DNA of 64,000 nt from Luteolibacter rhizosphaerae (GCF_025950095.1 NZ_JAPDDR010000002.1:124001-188000); one strand, 5' to 3'. Positions 27,701-35,415 are shown, counted from the stretch's first letter. Made by a program: numbers and translations. Notes: a model not told the origin generated them from the sequence alone.

Positions 27701-28096
27701 GAGCCGCTTCGTGGGGTGGGCGCGGATTTCGACCTTCTTGGCCGCGACATCCTCGACAAACTGGAGGATCCCCGTCTCCACCTCACGCGAGTACCGCGCA
27801 CCCTGGATATCGGCGATCAAGCCGTCGCGGAACTCCTTCAGCGCCTTGCCGGCATCCGCGAGGAAAAGCTGACCCTTTTTGTGATACTCCTCGACGATAT
27901 TGTCGACGTTGATGCCCACCAGTATCCGAACGACGGGGACCTTCTCCAAATGGGGCCGGAGGGCGAAGTACCCGGATGCCCGCAGGTAGCCTACCAATGC
28001 ATCGAAGCGAGCGAGATCGGGGTTGTGCTCGAAGATCCCTTCAAATTTCTTGAGAAGCGTGTTGCTCTGATCGTTGGTGAAGAAGCGGGTGGACAT
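24794..28096 (-). CDS. PLD nuclease-SNF2 helicase fusion
   Basis: 1100 residues from ATG 28096 (MSTRFFTNDQSNTLLKKF); the ATG at 28183 adds a non-conserved leader. The N-terminal domain is phospholipase-D-like with the HxK and GSSN motif RLHAKIYIF plus ITGSSNLTASGLG near residues 133-160, a nuclease fold. The SF2 helicase follows: Walker A VGLGKTIIA (near 280), DEAH in VIVDEAHKF (near 354), LVSATPLNN (near 395), and motif VI QRIGRINRIG (near 792). A long C-terminal region completes it. This would translocate on DNA and nick or cut it. Coupled to an adenine methylase it forms a restriction system of unusual architecture, reminiscent of but not equal to DISARM or type I/III enzymes. Confidence 0.93.
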   Translation of the reverse strand: MSTRFFTNDQSNTLLKKFEGIFEHNPDLARFDALVGYLRASGYFALRPHLEKVPVVRILVGINVDNIVEEYHKKGQLFLADAGKALKEFRDGLIADIQGARYSREVETGILQFVEDVAAKKVEIRAHPTKRLHAKIYIFLPQGFNEHKPGHVITGSSNLTASGLGAQRDDQTYEFNALSHDYADVKFASDEFEKLWAESVHVLPKEVEEVTKNSFLREDITPFELYYKLLIEYFGPAIEYDPNSETDLPEGFMRLAYQMDAVTQGFLLLQRHGGFFLSDVVGLGKTIIAILIAKKFFYHNGFPAHLSETLIIVPPALKDGWLTTIEKFGLKGVRVVSNGSLHKIQNAKKYDLVIVDEAHKFRNDTAASYDELQRICKTRTTRRFPDGSYYRKRVILVSATPLNNRPNDIKNQLLLFQDGKDSTLEVPNLQRFFANRQKEFQKALKDLSPEDARVEIQRIYELIRTKIVTEVTIRRTRTDLRDHEDYSKDLDAQGITFPKVKPPEKILYPLSPALELLYDETLADLDRGLTYNRYRAIGALVPEKRIKYQQAEQISSQLARIMRTLLLKRLDSSFHAFTRSLCRFRDNTQAMVTMFENGKIYIAPSLNVSEYIIEDREDELVELILAMQGDDATLQICTPEDFEANFLPGLKKDLEILNDLAARWGAVKEDPKLDELVHRLKTELLSPKINHSAATHGKPKLVVFSESKETTDYLVKQLHHHGFEKILTIDSSTRKDRMPKVRANFDANVPLAEQVDDFEIIISTEVLAEGVNLHRANVILNYDTPWNSTRLMQRIGRINRIGTTALEIHIYNFFPTAKVDADIDLKKKALVKLQAFHSALGEDSQIYSTDEEVDNFGLFDKDLEEEKDESLALLMELRKFRQQNPERFREIRNLPLRARVGRKDKIRDQSTISFVRNRRRDGFYYVHPDKTVEELSFVEAARIFHANAREKSVPLPECHHEQVTVAVGHYHETLKSEAVRDQIVDSHIGPNERKALQFLNIFIAHPTLASAEEKTHLKHAQLAVRKAAFGKLQRDLVKLEKGQKKTPLKPAALLDKTLEIVGRYDFSSYDGESAEDLNAGLSAADLEPVIILSESFTHSD

Positions 28097-28194
28097 TAAA
28101 GGGCGGCTTCGGATTTCCAAAGATTTTGATAACTCCGCACCGTTTGGACGAATCCAGCAAGACGAAACCGGTGCTCTCCTCAAAGCGCAGCTTA

Positions 28195-28340
28195 AGTATC
28201 GGAAAGCTCTTCGTCGTGAGCGTCATCAGGTGATGAACGGCCGCAGGCAATCAAGAACCTACACCTCAGCGTCTATCGGCCGGATCCCAAGGCCCGCGTG
28301 GACGCACCCTTGGCCGTAGGCCAGGAGGAGCTTCGTCGGT
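28195..28340 (+). pseudogene. Remnant of YgjP/M48-type (DUF45) metal-dependent hydrolase
   Basis: Two frames read like the N-terminus of DUF45/M48-family hydrolases: SIGKLFVVSVIR, ended by tandem stops at 28231, then after a frame change AIKNLHLSVYRPDPKARVDAPL from 28247. The I-K-N-L-H-L-x-V-Y-P-P-D pattern is characteristic of the family, which often sits beside restriction-modification genes. The catalytic HExxH part is absent. The fragment suggests that the defence locus once had an additional gene. Confidence 0.5.
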
Positions 28341-28811
28341 CGACTCGGGTCGATCAAGCAGCGCCGCGCTGCTCCGGTGGACAGAAACGGCGACCCACCA
28401 GATCGAACCCAGCCACAACTACCGGTTCGTTGCCGTGATAGACTCACCGGAAGGTCCTCAACAACTCCCCGTTGGCGCATGAGGAGTGTTAAGGTCTTGG
28501 GCTGCCTCGCCGCCTGAGACCGCGAAGCCGTCCCCGGCTGGGACTTTGAGTCAGGTCTTTCGAAAAAGTGGTGGCCAAGCGCGCTCGGGACCCTCGGCAA
28601 CCTTTTCGTGCGTCTTGCATGGTTAAGGACTCCCGGATGGGTCAATTTGGCCGTTTTGAGGCCTCGGACGCATGTAGCCGAGTCTCAGGCGCGCCTGCGC
28701 GCATGCGCGCGCGAGGGGACCTCGGGCAGACATTGACCCCCGGCGTCAGAGTCAGCCGAAGACCGGACTCTGCCGGGGTCGGGAAGGCGGCAGCAGGGCA
28801 GTCCAAAAGCA

Positions 28812-28829
28812 CCATCCACTTACCATCCA
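28812..28829 (+). repeat. Right copy of 18-bp island-end repeat
   Basis: CCATCCACTTACCATCCA, identical to 12468-12485 and in the same orientation, ending 96 bp before attR. Candidate arm-type site for the integrase. Confidence 0.6.
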
Positions 28830-28925
28830 GAAATGGGTGCGTTTTTGAGCGCTTTTCTGCGGTAGTGGGACCCTGTGGAAAATGGATCCAACTGCCGCGA
28901 TCCGATCACTTTGAATAAGTTGTGA

Positions 28926-28974
28926 TGGAGGCGGAGGTGGGAATCGAACCCACGAATAGCGGTTTTGCAAACCG
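28926..28974 (-). other. attR: 49-bp repeat inside tRNA-Cys
   Basis: Identical to 12384-12432. It spans the tRNA from the encoded CCA end to the 5' side of the anticodon stem, so integration at this end rebuilds a complete tRNA gene. Confidence 0.9.
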
Positions 28975-29000
28975 ATGCCTTACCACTTGGCTACTCCGCC
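28926..29000 (-). tRNA. tRNA-Cys (GCA)
   Basis: 75 nt including the encoded CCA. Acceptor stem GGCGGAG/CTCCGCC, D arm with AGTGGTA, anticodon loop TTGCAAA (GCA, Cys), T arm GTGGG-TTCGATT-CCCAC, discriminator U73 as expected for Cys. The 3' half is part of the 49-bp repeat. Base 27 is U facing C43, while the island sequence beyond attL has G at that place, so the identity ends exactly where the tRNA departs from a perfect anticodon stem. Confidence 0.97.
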
Positions 29001-29105
29001 GTTTGACGCTCGTCGCGCGGGGGCCGATTCCCTACGTGGCGGAGCGGACCGTGTCAATGCCCGGGTTGAGGTTGAAATGCACGGCCAGCCTGCCCTCAAT
29101 GCGCC

Positions 29106-30536
29106 ATGAATGAACCGGTGCGCGAACTTTACTCCGAAAAGCGCTACCCGGCCCTCAGCCATCCGGTCACGGACATCTCGCGGATCGCCGTGACAGCGCG
29201 GCTCGGCGGCCTCCAACGCCTCGCCCTGCCCGCAGGCTCCCGCGTCATGGAATTCGGCTGCGCCTCCGGCCACAACCTCCTTCCGCTCGCCGCCCGCTAC
29301 CCGAAGAGCGATTTCACCGGCCTCGATTTCTCGGACACCGCGATCCGCAGCGCCCGCCGCGCTTCATGGGAGGCCGGCTTGGAAAACGTCCTCTTTGAAG
29401 TCGCCGATCTCGAACACTGGCGGCCCTCTCACCCCTGCGATTACCTCATCGTCCACGGTCTCTTCTCTTGGGTGCCGGATGCCGTGAAGTCCCGGCTACT
29501 CGACCTCGTCAGCCAGGTTCTCTCCGAATCGGGTGTCGCCTGCATCAGCTACAACACCCTGCCCGGCTGGTCGCTGAAACGCGACGTCGTGCCGCTCATC
29601 CGCAGTCTGGCTGGCAATCCGGCGGGGGCCGCCTTGGGTGGAAACGTCGTCGAGGTCGCCGCCTCCCTCGCCGAAATGGCCGGGAACTCCACCGCCCACG
29701 CCGCCCACCTCCAAGCCACCTGCCGTGAAATCGTGAGAAAGGGCCCGGAGGTCTTGCCCTTCGACGACTTCGCCCCGGTCTGCGATCCCGTCTACTTCGC
29801 CCAGTTCGCCGCTTGGGCAGGCCAGCGTGGTCTCCGCTATCTCGGCGAGGCTGATCTCCGTGAAAACCTCCCGGAAGGCATCGATCCCGCCGCCTTCGAG
29901 AAGCTCGCACCGCTCGCGGCAGATCCGATCTTGCTCCAACAGACACTCGACCTTCTCTCCGGTCGCACCCACCGGAATAGCCTCCTCTGCCGGGCGGATG
30001 CTCCCTTGGAAGAAGGCACCACGACCGCCGCCGTCCTCCATTTTGCCACCGGTCTCGGGCCGGAGCCGCTGCCTCAGGCCCATTCCGGCAGCCCCGTCAC
30101 CCGGGCCTTCCGCGAGCAGGTCGAAGCCGCCGGTGGCAATTGCACTCCGGTTCAGGAGCTTCTGGAGCGCACCGCATCGCGCCTCGGCGTTAGCTGGGAT
30201 CCTACCCACCACTCGCAGGAAATCGCCGGCTGGGTCTTCCAAATGGCCCGCATCGGCTGCCTCGAACTCCGCGCCGACGGAATCGAAGTCCCGTCCAGCC
30301 CCGGCGCCCAACCGGAGATCTCGAAGCTGAACCGCTACTTCTCCGCCAACGGCTTGCCGGTCGTGGATGCTCGGCACGTCACCTGCCGCTACCCAGCCGG
30401 TCACGAGCGCCTGCTCGCCAGCATGGATGGCACCCGCCCTTTCGAGGCCTTGGCCACCCAAGCCGCCGCCGAGTTTCCGGACCTAGATTTCGCCCGCTGG
30501 ATCTCCCATCTGGCGGAGCGAGGGATTCTCCGTTAG
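29106..30536 (+). CDS. SAM-dependent methyltransferase with regulatory domain
   Basis: 476 residues. A class I methyltransferase fold occupies the first ~220 residues: VMEFGCASGHNLLPLA (motif I, near 48), FTGLDFSDTAIRSARR, and YLIVHGLFSWVP. The middle region (PFDDFAPVCDPVYFAQFAAWAG split over residues ~215-245) matches the methyltransferase regulatory domain (PF10119 type) seen in a family of methyltransferases of unknown substrate. The C-terminal part is a helical domain with LNRYFSANGLPVVDARH. It begins 106 bp from the tRNA-Cys end, outside the island, and ends 68 bp before the polysaccharide regulator. Its link to that locus is unclear. Confidence 0.85.
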   Translation: MNEPVRELYSEKRYPALSHPVTDISRIAVTARLGGLQRLALPAGSRVMEFGCASGHNLLPLAARYPKSDFTGLDFSDTAIRSARRASWEAGLENVLFEVADLEHWRPSHPCDYLIVHGLFSWVPDAVKSRLLDLVSQVLSESGVACISYNTLPGWSLKRDVVPLIRSLAGNPAGAALGGNVVEVAASLAEMAGNSTAHAAHLQATCREIVRKGPEVLPFDDFAPVCDPVYFAQFAAWAGQRGLRYLGEADLRENLPEGIDPAAFEKLAPLAADPILLQQTLDLLSGRTHRNSLLCRADAPLEEGTTTAAVLHFATGLGPEPLPQAHSGSPVTRAFREQVEAAGGNCTPVQELLERTASRLGVSWDPTHHSQEIAGWVFQMARIGCLELRADGIEVPSSPGAQPEISKLNRYFSANGLPVVDARHVTCRYPAGHERLLASMDGTRPFEALATQAAAEFPDLDFARWISHLAERGILR

Positions 30537-30555
30537 GAGCTTGCGGATATCGCGA

Positions 30556-30575
30556 TGTTCAATTGAGATTGAACA
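30556..30575. promoter_or_regulatory. Operator 1 (perfect inverted repeat), regulator promoter
   Basis: TGTTCAAT-N4-ATTGAACA, perfect 8-bp arms. Its right half supplies a -35-like TTGAAC (30569-30574), and TTATCA at 30591-30596 would be the -10, placing transcription start close to GTG 30604. Two near-identical copies precede the two polysaccharide operons. The location fits autoregulation by the downstream GbsR-type protein. Confidence 0.75.
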
Positions 30576-30603
30576 CTTCCCCTTCTCAAGTTATCACCCG
30601 CGC

Positions 30604-31119
30604 GTGCCCCCGCTGCGCGAAGAGGAAGACATCCGCGATTTCCCGTCGCTCGGCTCGCTTGAGAGCCAAGTCATCCAGTTCTTCGTGGACGGGGTGAAGG
30701 TCCTCGGCCTGCCGCGGTCGATCGGTGAGATCTACGGCCTCCTCTTCATTTCACCGGATCCGCTGTCCCTCGATGATCTGGTGGAGAAGCTGGGCATCAG
30801 CAAGGGCTCTGCCAGCCAAGGCCTGCGCGCCCTCAAGACCCTCGGCGCCGTGCGCGAGATCGAAGTGGAAGGCTCACGCCGCAGCTACTATTCGGCCTCG
30901 ATCGAGCTCAAGCGCTTGGTCGGCGGCTTCATCCGCGAGCAAGTCCGCCCGCACCTTGAGAGCGGCCAGTCGAAGGCGGGCAATCTCCTCCAGATGGCCG
31001 CCGCGGAACCGGATCCCGCCCGCAGGGAGTTCTACGACGCCCGCGTGCGGCAGTTGGAATACTGGATCGGGCGCGGGCGCTTCGTGCTGCCCCTGCTCCA
31101 AAAAGTCCTCGGCCAATGA
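30604..31119 (+). CDS. GbsR/MarR-family transcriptional regulator
   Basis: 171 residues from GTG 30604, chosen because the region upstream contains the operator and promoter-like hexamers. A winged HTH is evident: SIGEIYGLLFISPDPLSLDDLVEKLGISKGSASQGLRAL spread over residues ~40-80, with the recognition helix ISKGSASQGLRAL, then a wing at REIEVEGSRRSYYSA. The C-terminal helices probably dimerise. GbsR-type regulators control osmolyte and, in some bacteria, envelope genes. The next gene, an RfaH-like factor, starts in an ATGA overlap. The same inverted repeat lies before this gene and before both polysaccharide operons, so this is the likely DNA-binding protein. No SD sequence precedes it; translation may be leaderless. 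Confidence 0.85.
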   Translation: MPPLREEEDIRDFPSLGSLESQVIQFFVDGVKVLGLPRSIGEIYGLLFISPDPLSLDDLVEKLGISKGSASQGLRALKTLGAVREIEVEGSRRSYYSASIELKRLVGGFIREQVRPHLESGQSKAGNLLQMAAAEPDPARREFYDARVRQLEYWIGRGRFVLPLLQKVLGQ

Positions 31120-31658
31120 GATCCTCCCCCTCCAGAGAAGCCGAGTGGTTCTGCCTGAAGACGCAGACCAAGCGCGAGGCCATCGCCGCCGCGCACCTGC
31201 GGGAGCTGGAGGGTGTCGAAGTGTTCTGCCCCATGCTGCGCTACCGGAAGGCCACACGGCGGGGCAAGGTCTGGTGGGTGGAGGCCCTCTTCCCCGGCTA
31301 CGTGCTCGCCCGCTTCCGGCTGGAGAGCGAGGAGCGCGCCGTGATGTATAGCCAAGGGGTGAGGGGACTCGTCCGCTTCGGGGACAAGGTGCCTTCCGTG
31401 CCGGACGATTTCGTCGATGCGCTGCGGCTGGAAGTCGCCCGCCAAGGCGCGAAGGAGGTGCTCACGGTCGGCCCCCGGATCACCGAGGGCGAGGAAGTGG
31501 AACTCGCGCACGGCCCGCTCGGCGGCGTGCGCGCTACCGTGGTGGAAGTCCTCCCCGCCCGGGAGCGGGTGAAGGTCCTGCTCGAATTCCTTGGCCGCGA
31601 GCAAGTCATCGAGGTCGACCTCTTTTCCCTCCTGCTGCCCCGCAAACCTCTTCCCTGA
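31116..31658 (+). CDS. NusG/RfaH-like transcription antiterminator
   Basis: 180 residues. The NGN domain is clear: AEWFCLKTQTKREAIAAAHL (residues ~9-28), FCPMLRYRKATRRGKVWWVE and ALFPGYVLARF. The C-terminal KOW part reads ITEGEEVELAHGPLGGVRATVVEV. NusG paralogues of this type (RfaH, UpxY, LoaP) load onto RNA polymerase at a leader signal and suppress termination in long polysaccharide operons. Here an ops-like element lies at 31808-31827 and another at 43661-43680, one in the leader of each structural operon. It is coupled by ATGA to the GbsR-type gene. This is a specialised paralogue rather than housekeeping NusG, as judged by the gene context and the basic insert RYRKATRRGK. Confidence 0.9.
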   Translation: MRSSPSREAEWFCLKTQTKREAIAAAHLRELEGVEVFCPMLRYRKATRRGKVWWVEALFPGYVLARFRLESEERAVMYSQGVRGLVRFGDKVPSVPDDFVDALRLEVARQGAKEVLTVGPRITEGEEVELAHGPLGGVRATVVEVLPARERVKVLLEFLGREQVIEVDLFSLLLPRKPLP

Positions 31659-31679
31659 CGTGATCACGGCAGCCCGATT

Positions 31680-31699
31680 TGTTCATTTCGGATTGAACA
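31680..31699. promoter_or_regulatory. Operator 2, before the sugar-nucleotide operon
   Basis: TGTTCATT-N4-ATTGAACA, one mismatch from perfect symmetry, same 4-bp spacer as operator 1. It lies 21 bp after the antiterminator gene and 176 bp before the first structural gene. Confidence 0.7.
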
Positions 31700-31807
31700 T
31701 AAGCCCGATATTTCAATCCATCGGCCCGCCTAGGCGCTGCGATGAAGCCGCCTGAAGCACATTTTCCGTGTCCGCTCGCATTGGTTTTGCTCTTCACCGG
31801 GGCAAGC

Positions 31808-31827
31808 GACCACGGGCGGCAGCTTGC
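31808..31827 (+). promoter_or_regulatory. ops/JUMPstart-like element 1
   Basis: The core GGGCGGCAGCTTGC matches the RfaH ops consensus (GGGCGGTAGCGTGC) at 12 of 14 positions. A 20-bp segment including it recurs at 43661-43680 with one mismatch. It sits 48 bp before the decarboxylase start and 109 bp after operator 2. Confidence 0.7.
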
Positions 31828-31874
31828 TTGAGTTTTCCCCGCCACCCCTCCCAGTCTCCCCCCAGAACAAACCA

Positions 31875-32840
31875 ATGAAGCAGATTCAGGATCTCAAAGG
31901 CAAAACCGCTGTCGTGACCGGCGGTGCCGGATTCGTGCCCTCCCACCTCGTCGATCGCCTGCTGGCGGACGGCCTGCGGGTGGTGGCGCTCGATAATTTC
32001 GTCACGGGCCATGCACGGAACATCGAGCACCTGGCGGACAATCCCGCCTTCGAGTTCATCGAGCATGACGTCTCCGAGCCCTTCGATGTCGCAGGCCCGG
32101 TCGATTTCGTTTTCCACATGGCCTCCCCGGCCAGCCCGATCGATTACGTCCAGATCCCGATCGAGACCCTCAAGGCGGGCTCCTACGCCTCGCACAACGC
32201 GCTCGATCTCGCGCTCAAGAAGAAGGCCACCTACCTCGTCGCCTCCACCTCGGAGGTCTATGGCGATCCCGAAATCCACCCGCAGCGGGAGGAGTACTGG
32301 GGCAATGTGAACTCGATCGGCGTGCGCTCCTGCTACGACGAAGCCAAGCGCTACGCCGAGGCCGCGACCATGGCCTATCATCGCGCCCACGGACTCGATA
32401 CGAAGATCGTCCGCATCTTCAATACCTACGGCCCGCGCATGCGCCTCGATGACGGCCGGGTGGTGCCCGCCTTCATTGGCCAAGCCCTTCGCGGCGAACC
32501 ACTGACCATCTTCGGCGATGGCACCCAGACGCGCTCTTTCTGCTACGTCTCGGATCTGGTGGATGGCATCTGGCGCCTCGCCCGCAGCGATTACCACCAG
32601 CCCGTCAACTGCGGGAACCCGCACGAGATGAGCATGCGCCAGTTCGCGGAAGCCATCGCGGGGGTCTTCGGCATCGAGCTGAAGGTCGATCCCAAGCCGC
32701 TGCCGCCCGATGACCCTAAAGTCCGCAAGCCGGACATCTCCCGCGCGAAGGAAATCCTCGGCTGGGAGCCGGTGGTTCCCTTCGACAAGGGCATCCGCGA
32801 AACGATCGAGTATTTCCGCGATTTCGTGCCGGTCGCCTGA
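31875..32840 (+). CDS. UDP-glucuronate decarboxylase-like epimerase
   Basis: 321 residues from ATG 31875; the leader before it contains the ops-like element. An SDR-family fold starts with [19 protein letters not shown], where the usual F-I-G-S-H-L reads FVPSHL. The catalytic motif is S-x24-Yxxx[21 protein letters not shown] and [12 protein letters not shown]. The sequence [16 protein letters not shown] and [17 protein letters not shown] are typical of bacterial UXS, which makes UDP-xylose from UDP-glucuronate with bound NAD. The substitution in the nucleotide loop is unusual but not obviously fatal. It is first in the operon driven by operator 2. Confidence 0.88.
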   Translation: MKQIQDLKGKTAVVTGGAGFVPSHLVDRLLADGLRVVALDNFVTGHARNIEHLADNPAFEFIEHDVSEPFDVAGPVDFVFHMASPASPIDYVQIPIETLKAGSYASHNALDLALKKKATYLVASTSEVYGDPEIHPQREEYWGNVNSIGVRSCYDEAKRYAEAATMAYHRAHGLDTKIVRIFNTYGPRMRLDDGRVVPAFIGQALRGEPLTIFGDGTQTRSFCYVSDLVDGIWRLARSDYHQPVNCGNPHEMSMRQFAEAIAGVFGIELKVDPKPLPPDDPKVRKPDISRAKEILGWEPVVPFDKGIRETIEYFRDFVPVA

Positions 32841-32861
32841 GCGCGCCCGCATCCATTCATC

Positions 32862-34178
32862 ATGAGTCTCCAGAAAAAGTTCGCGGACGGGAGTGCCGCT
32901 GTCGGTGTGGTGGGCCTCGGCTATGTCGGCCTGCCGCTGCTGCTTGCCTACGCGAAGAAGGGCTTCCGCGCCGTCGGTATCGATATCGATGCCGCCAAGC
33001 CGCAGGCCCTGCTCGCGGGTAAGAGCTACATCAAGCACATCCCCGGCGAGCATGTGGCCGAGGCTTTGGCTGCCGGCAAACTGGAGGCCACCACGGACTT
33101 CTCGGTGATCGCCGGTCTGGACGCGATCATCCTCTGCGTGCCCACCCCGCTCGATGAACACTTCGAGCCGGATCTCAGCTACGTCACGGATACGGTGGAT
33201 GCCGTGGTCCCGCACCTGAAGGCGGGGCAGGTCCTCAGCCTGGAGAGCACCACTTACCCCGGCACCACGGATGAGGAAGTGGTCACGCGGGTGGAGAAAG
33301 CCGGCTTCAAGGTCGGCACGGAGATCCATGTGGTCTACTCGCCGGAGCGTGAGGACCCGGGTAATCCGAAGTTCTCCGCCACGAATATTCCGAAGGTGGT
33401 GGGCGGGGTCACGGCGGCTTGCCTTGATGCGGGCGTGGCCCTCTACGAGTCCGCCTTCGAGAAGATCGTCCCGGTCAGTTCCTGCAAGGTCGCCGAGCTG
33501 ACCAAGCTGCTGGAGAACATCTACCGCGCGGTAAACATCGGCCTGGTGAACGAGCTGAAGGTGGCTGCCGATCGCATGGGCATCGACATCTGGGAGGTCA
33601 TCCGCGCTGCTTCCACCAAGCCCTTCGGCTTCACGCCCTTCTATCCGGGGCCCGGATTGGGCGGCCACTGCATCCCCATTGATCCCTTCTATCTCACCTG
33701 GAAGGCGCGCGAGTATGGTGTGCACACCCGCTTCATCGAACTCGCCGGGGAGATCAACCGCGGCATGCCGGACTACGTGATCCATCGCGCGATGGAGGCA
33801 CTGAACTCCCGTGCCAAGCCCGTGAAGGGATCGAAGATCCTGCTACTAGGCCTGGCGTACAAGGCGAACGTGGACGACATGCGCGAATCCCCGACCTTCG
33901 CCCTTCTGGATGGCTTCAAGCGCCTCGGTGCGGAGGTGTCTTACTACGACCCGCACGTGCCGGTAGTCGGTCCTACGCGCGAGCACATGAACTGGGCCGG
34001 TGTCCGCTCCGTGGAGTGGAATGAGGAAACCATCCGCGCCCAAGACTGCATCGTCATCTCCACCCATCACTCCGCCTTCGATCTGCAGCAGCTCTCGGCC
34101 TGGTCCGACCTGATCATCGACACGCGCAATGCCATGGCCTCCGTCGGCACCCCCGAGGGGCAGGTCATCAAGGCCTGA
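32862..34178 (+). CDS. UDP-N-acetylglucosamine 6-dehydrogenase (WbpA/WecC-like)
   Basis: 438 residues of the nucleotide-sugar dehydrogenase family: N-terminal NAD domain GVVGLGYVGLPLLLAY, middle helix domain with VAELTKLLENIYRAVNI, and catalytic Cys in LGGHCIPIDPFYLTWKA (near residue 268), then a C-terminal UDP-binding domain with LLGLAYKANVDDMRESP. WbpA-type enzymes oxidise UDP-GlcNAc to UDP-GlcNAcA in two NAD-dependent steps. The presence of the aminotransferase next door supports the WbpA route to diamino-uronic sugars over UDP-glucose oxidation, but which sugar is used cannot be read with certainty. Confidence 0.88.
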   Translation: MSLQKKFADGSAAVGVVGLGYVGLPLLLAYAKKGFRAVGIDIDAAKPQALLAGKSYIKHIPGEHVAEALAAGKLEATTDFSVIAGLDAIILCVPTPLDEHFEPDLSYVTDTVDAVVPHLKAGQVLSLESTTYPGTTDEEVVTRVEKAGFKVGTEIHVVYSPEREDPGNPKFSATNIPKVVGGVTAACLDAGVALYESAFEKIVPVSSCKVAELTKLLENIYRAVNIGLVNELKVAADRMGIDIWEVIRAASTKPFGFTPFYPGPGLGGHCIPIDPFYLTWKAREYGVHTRFIELAGEINRGMPDYVIHRAMEALNSRAKPVKGSKILLLGLAYKANVDDMRESPTFALLDGFKRLGAEVSYYDPHVPVVGPTREHMNWAGVRSVEWNEETIRAQDCIVISTHHSAFDLQQLSAWSDLIIDTRNAMASVGTPEGQVIKA

Positions 34179-34216
34179 TGCCCGTTTGGCGCCTGGAACT
34201 TTTCACTTAGAACTTC

Positions 34217-35407
34217 ATGCCGGTACCTCTACTCGACGTTAATGCCCAGAACCTGCCGATCGAAGCGGAGCTGAAGGATGTCTTCCACAAGGTGCTCCAC
34301 TCCGGGCGCTTCATCCTGGGCGAGGAAGTGGATGCCTTCGAGCGCGAGTGCGCGGCGGAGCTCGGCATGAAGCACGCGATCTCCATCTCCTCCGGCACGG
34401 ATGCCCTGATCATCGCGCTCATGGCGCTGGGCATCGGGCCCGGCGATGAAGTGCTTTGCCCTTCCTTCACCTTCTTCGCCACCGCCGGTAGCATCTCGCG
34501 CACCGGTGCCACGCCGGTCTTCTGCGATGTCTGCCCGGTTTGCTTCGGCATCGATGTCGCCTCTGCCAAGGCCAAGCTGACGCCGAAGACCAAGGCGATC
34601 ATCCCGGTGCATCTCTACGGGCAGTCCTCGGATATGGACTCCATCGCCGCCTTCGCCGCGGAGCACGGTCTGGAAGTCATCGAGGACATCGCTCAATCCT
34701 TCGGCGCCACGTACAAGGGCAGGACCTGCGGCGGCATCGGCAGGATCGGTTGCTTCAGCTTCTTCCCGTCCAAGAACCTCGGCGGCTTCGGTGACGGCGG
34801 TATGGTCACCACTCAGGACGACGCGCTTGCCGAGAAGCTGCTGCGCCTCCGGAATCACGGCATGCACCCCCGCTACTACCACTCGCTGGTGGGGGGGAAC
34901 TTCCGCATGGACGCTCTTCAGTGCGCGCTGTTGCGGGTAAAGCTTCGCCACATCAAGGACTATGCTGCCGGCCGCGCGCGGAATGCGGACTACTACCTGA
35001 GCCGCATCTCGGAGATCCCGGGAGCCGTGCAGGCCAGCGAGTCCGATTGCTGCTGCCCGGAGCAACAGGCCGCCAGGATCTCGGAAGGCGGGGTTCGCTT
35101 CATCCTGCCCGTCGCCTACGGTCATAATGGCCATGTCTGGAACCAGTTCACCCTGCGCGTCCCGGGCGAGGGTCGCCGAGATGCCCTGCGCGCCTGTCTG
35201 GCGGAGAAGGGGATCGGTTGTGAAATCTACTACCCGGTCCCGATGCACCGCCAGGAGTGCTTCGCCGGTCTACCCGCACACGCGCTGGATGCGTGCCCGG
35301 TCTCCGATCTCTTGGCTTCCGAGGTCATCAGCATCCCGGTCTATCCGGAGCTCACGACCGCCCAGCTCGATGAGGTGATCGCCGCCTTGGTTTCTTTCCC
35401 CAACTGA
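34217..35407 (+). CDS. DegT/DnrJ/EryC1 aminotransferase (WbpE-like)
   Basis: 396 residues. The PLP-dependent fold shows [22 protein letters not shown] and the internal aldimine Lys in [15 protein letters not shown] (near residue 187). The sugar aminotransferase family transfers an amino group from glutamate to a 3- or 4-keto nucleotide sugar. Gene order with the WbpA-like dehydrogenase suggests production of UDP-GlcNAc3NA or related sugars, yet no WbpB oxidoreductase is in the window. The fill-in [15 protein letters not shown] near 280 is longer than in many homologues. It is a cytosolic enzyme. Confidence 0.88.
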   Translation: MPVPLLDVNAQNLPIEAELKDVFHKVLHSGRFILGEEVDAFERECAAELGMKHAISISSGTDALIIALMALGIGPGDEVLCPSFTFFATAGSISRTGATPVFCDVCPVCFGIDVASAKAKLTPKTKAIIPVHLYGQSSDMDSIAAFAAEHGLEVIEDIAQSFGATYKGRTCGGIGRIGCFSFFPSKNLGGFGDGGMVTTQDDALAEKLLRLRNHGMHPRYYHSLVGGNFRMDALQCALLRVKLRHIKDYAAGRARNADYYLSRISEIPGAVQASESDCCCPEQQAARISEGGVRFILPVAYGHNGHVWNQFTLRVPGEGRRDALRACLAEKGIGCEIYYPVPMHRQECFAGLPAHALDACPVSDLLASEVISIPVYPELTTAQLDEVIAALVSFPN

Positions 35408-35415
35408 ATCCCCCC

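Larger units (their letters stand above)
28097..28925. other. Gene-poor right arm of the island
   Basis: 829 bp between the helicase gene and the tRNA. It holds a decayed metallohydrolase fragment near 28195-28340, the 18-bp island-end repeat at 28812-28829, and possibly the promoter of the minus-strand defence operon next to 28096, which I cannot pinpoint. Other open frames here have no protein-like composition. Confidence 0.5.

Noticed and set aside
28355-28482. Protein-like tail (HNYRFVAVIDSPEG) before a stop at 28480
   Set aside because: Short, without a start or homologue I recognise; may be a chance frame in the decayed region.
28259-28645. 128-residue minus-strand ORF in the right arm
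   Set aside because: No protein-like pattern, and it covers the decayed hydrolase remnant on the other strand.
28568-28918. 116-residue plus-strand ORF near attR
   Set aside because: Arg/Ser-rich composition without motifs, and it includes the 18-bp end repeat.
31794-33785. 663-residue open frame antisense to the decarboxylase and dehydrogenase genes
   Set aside because: It lies opposite two genes with strong family motifs, and its His/Asp/Arg-rich composition is the usual high-GC mirror of coding sequence.
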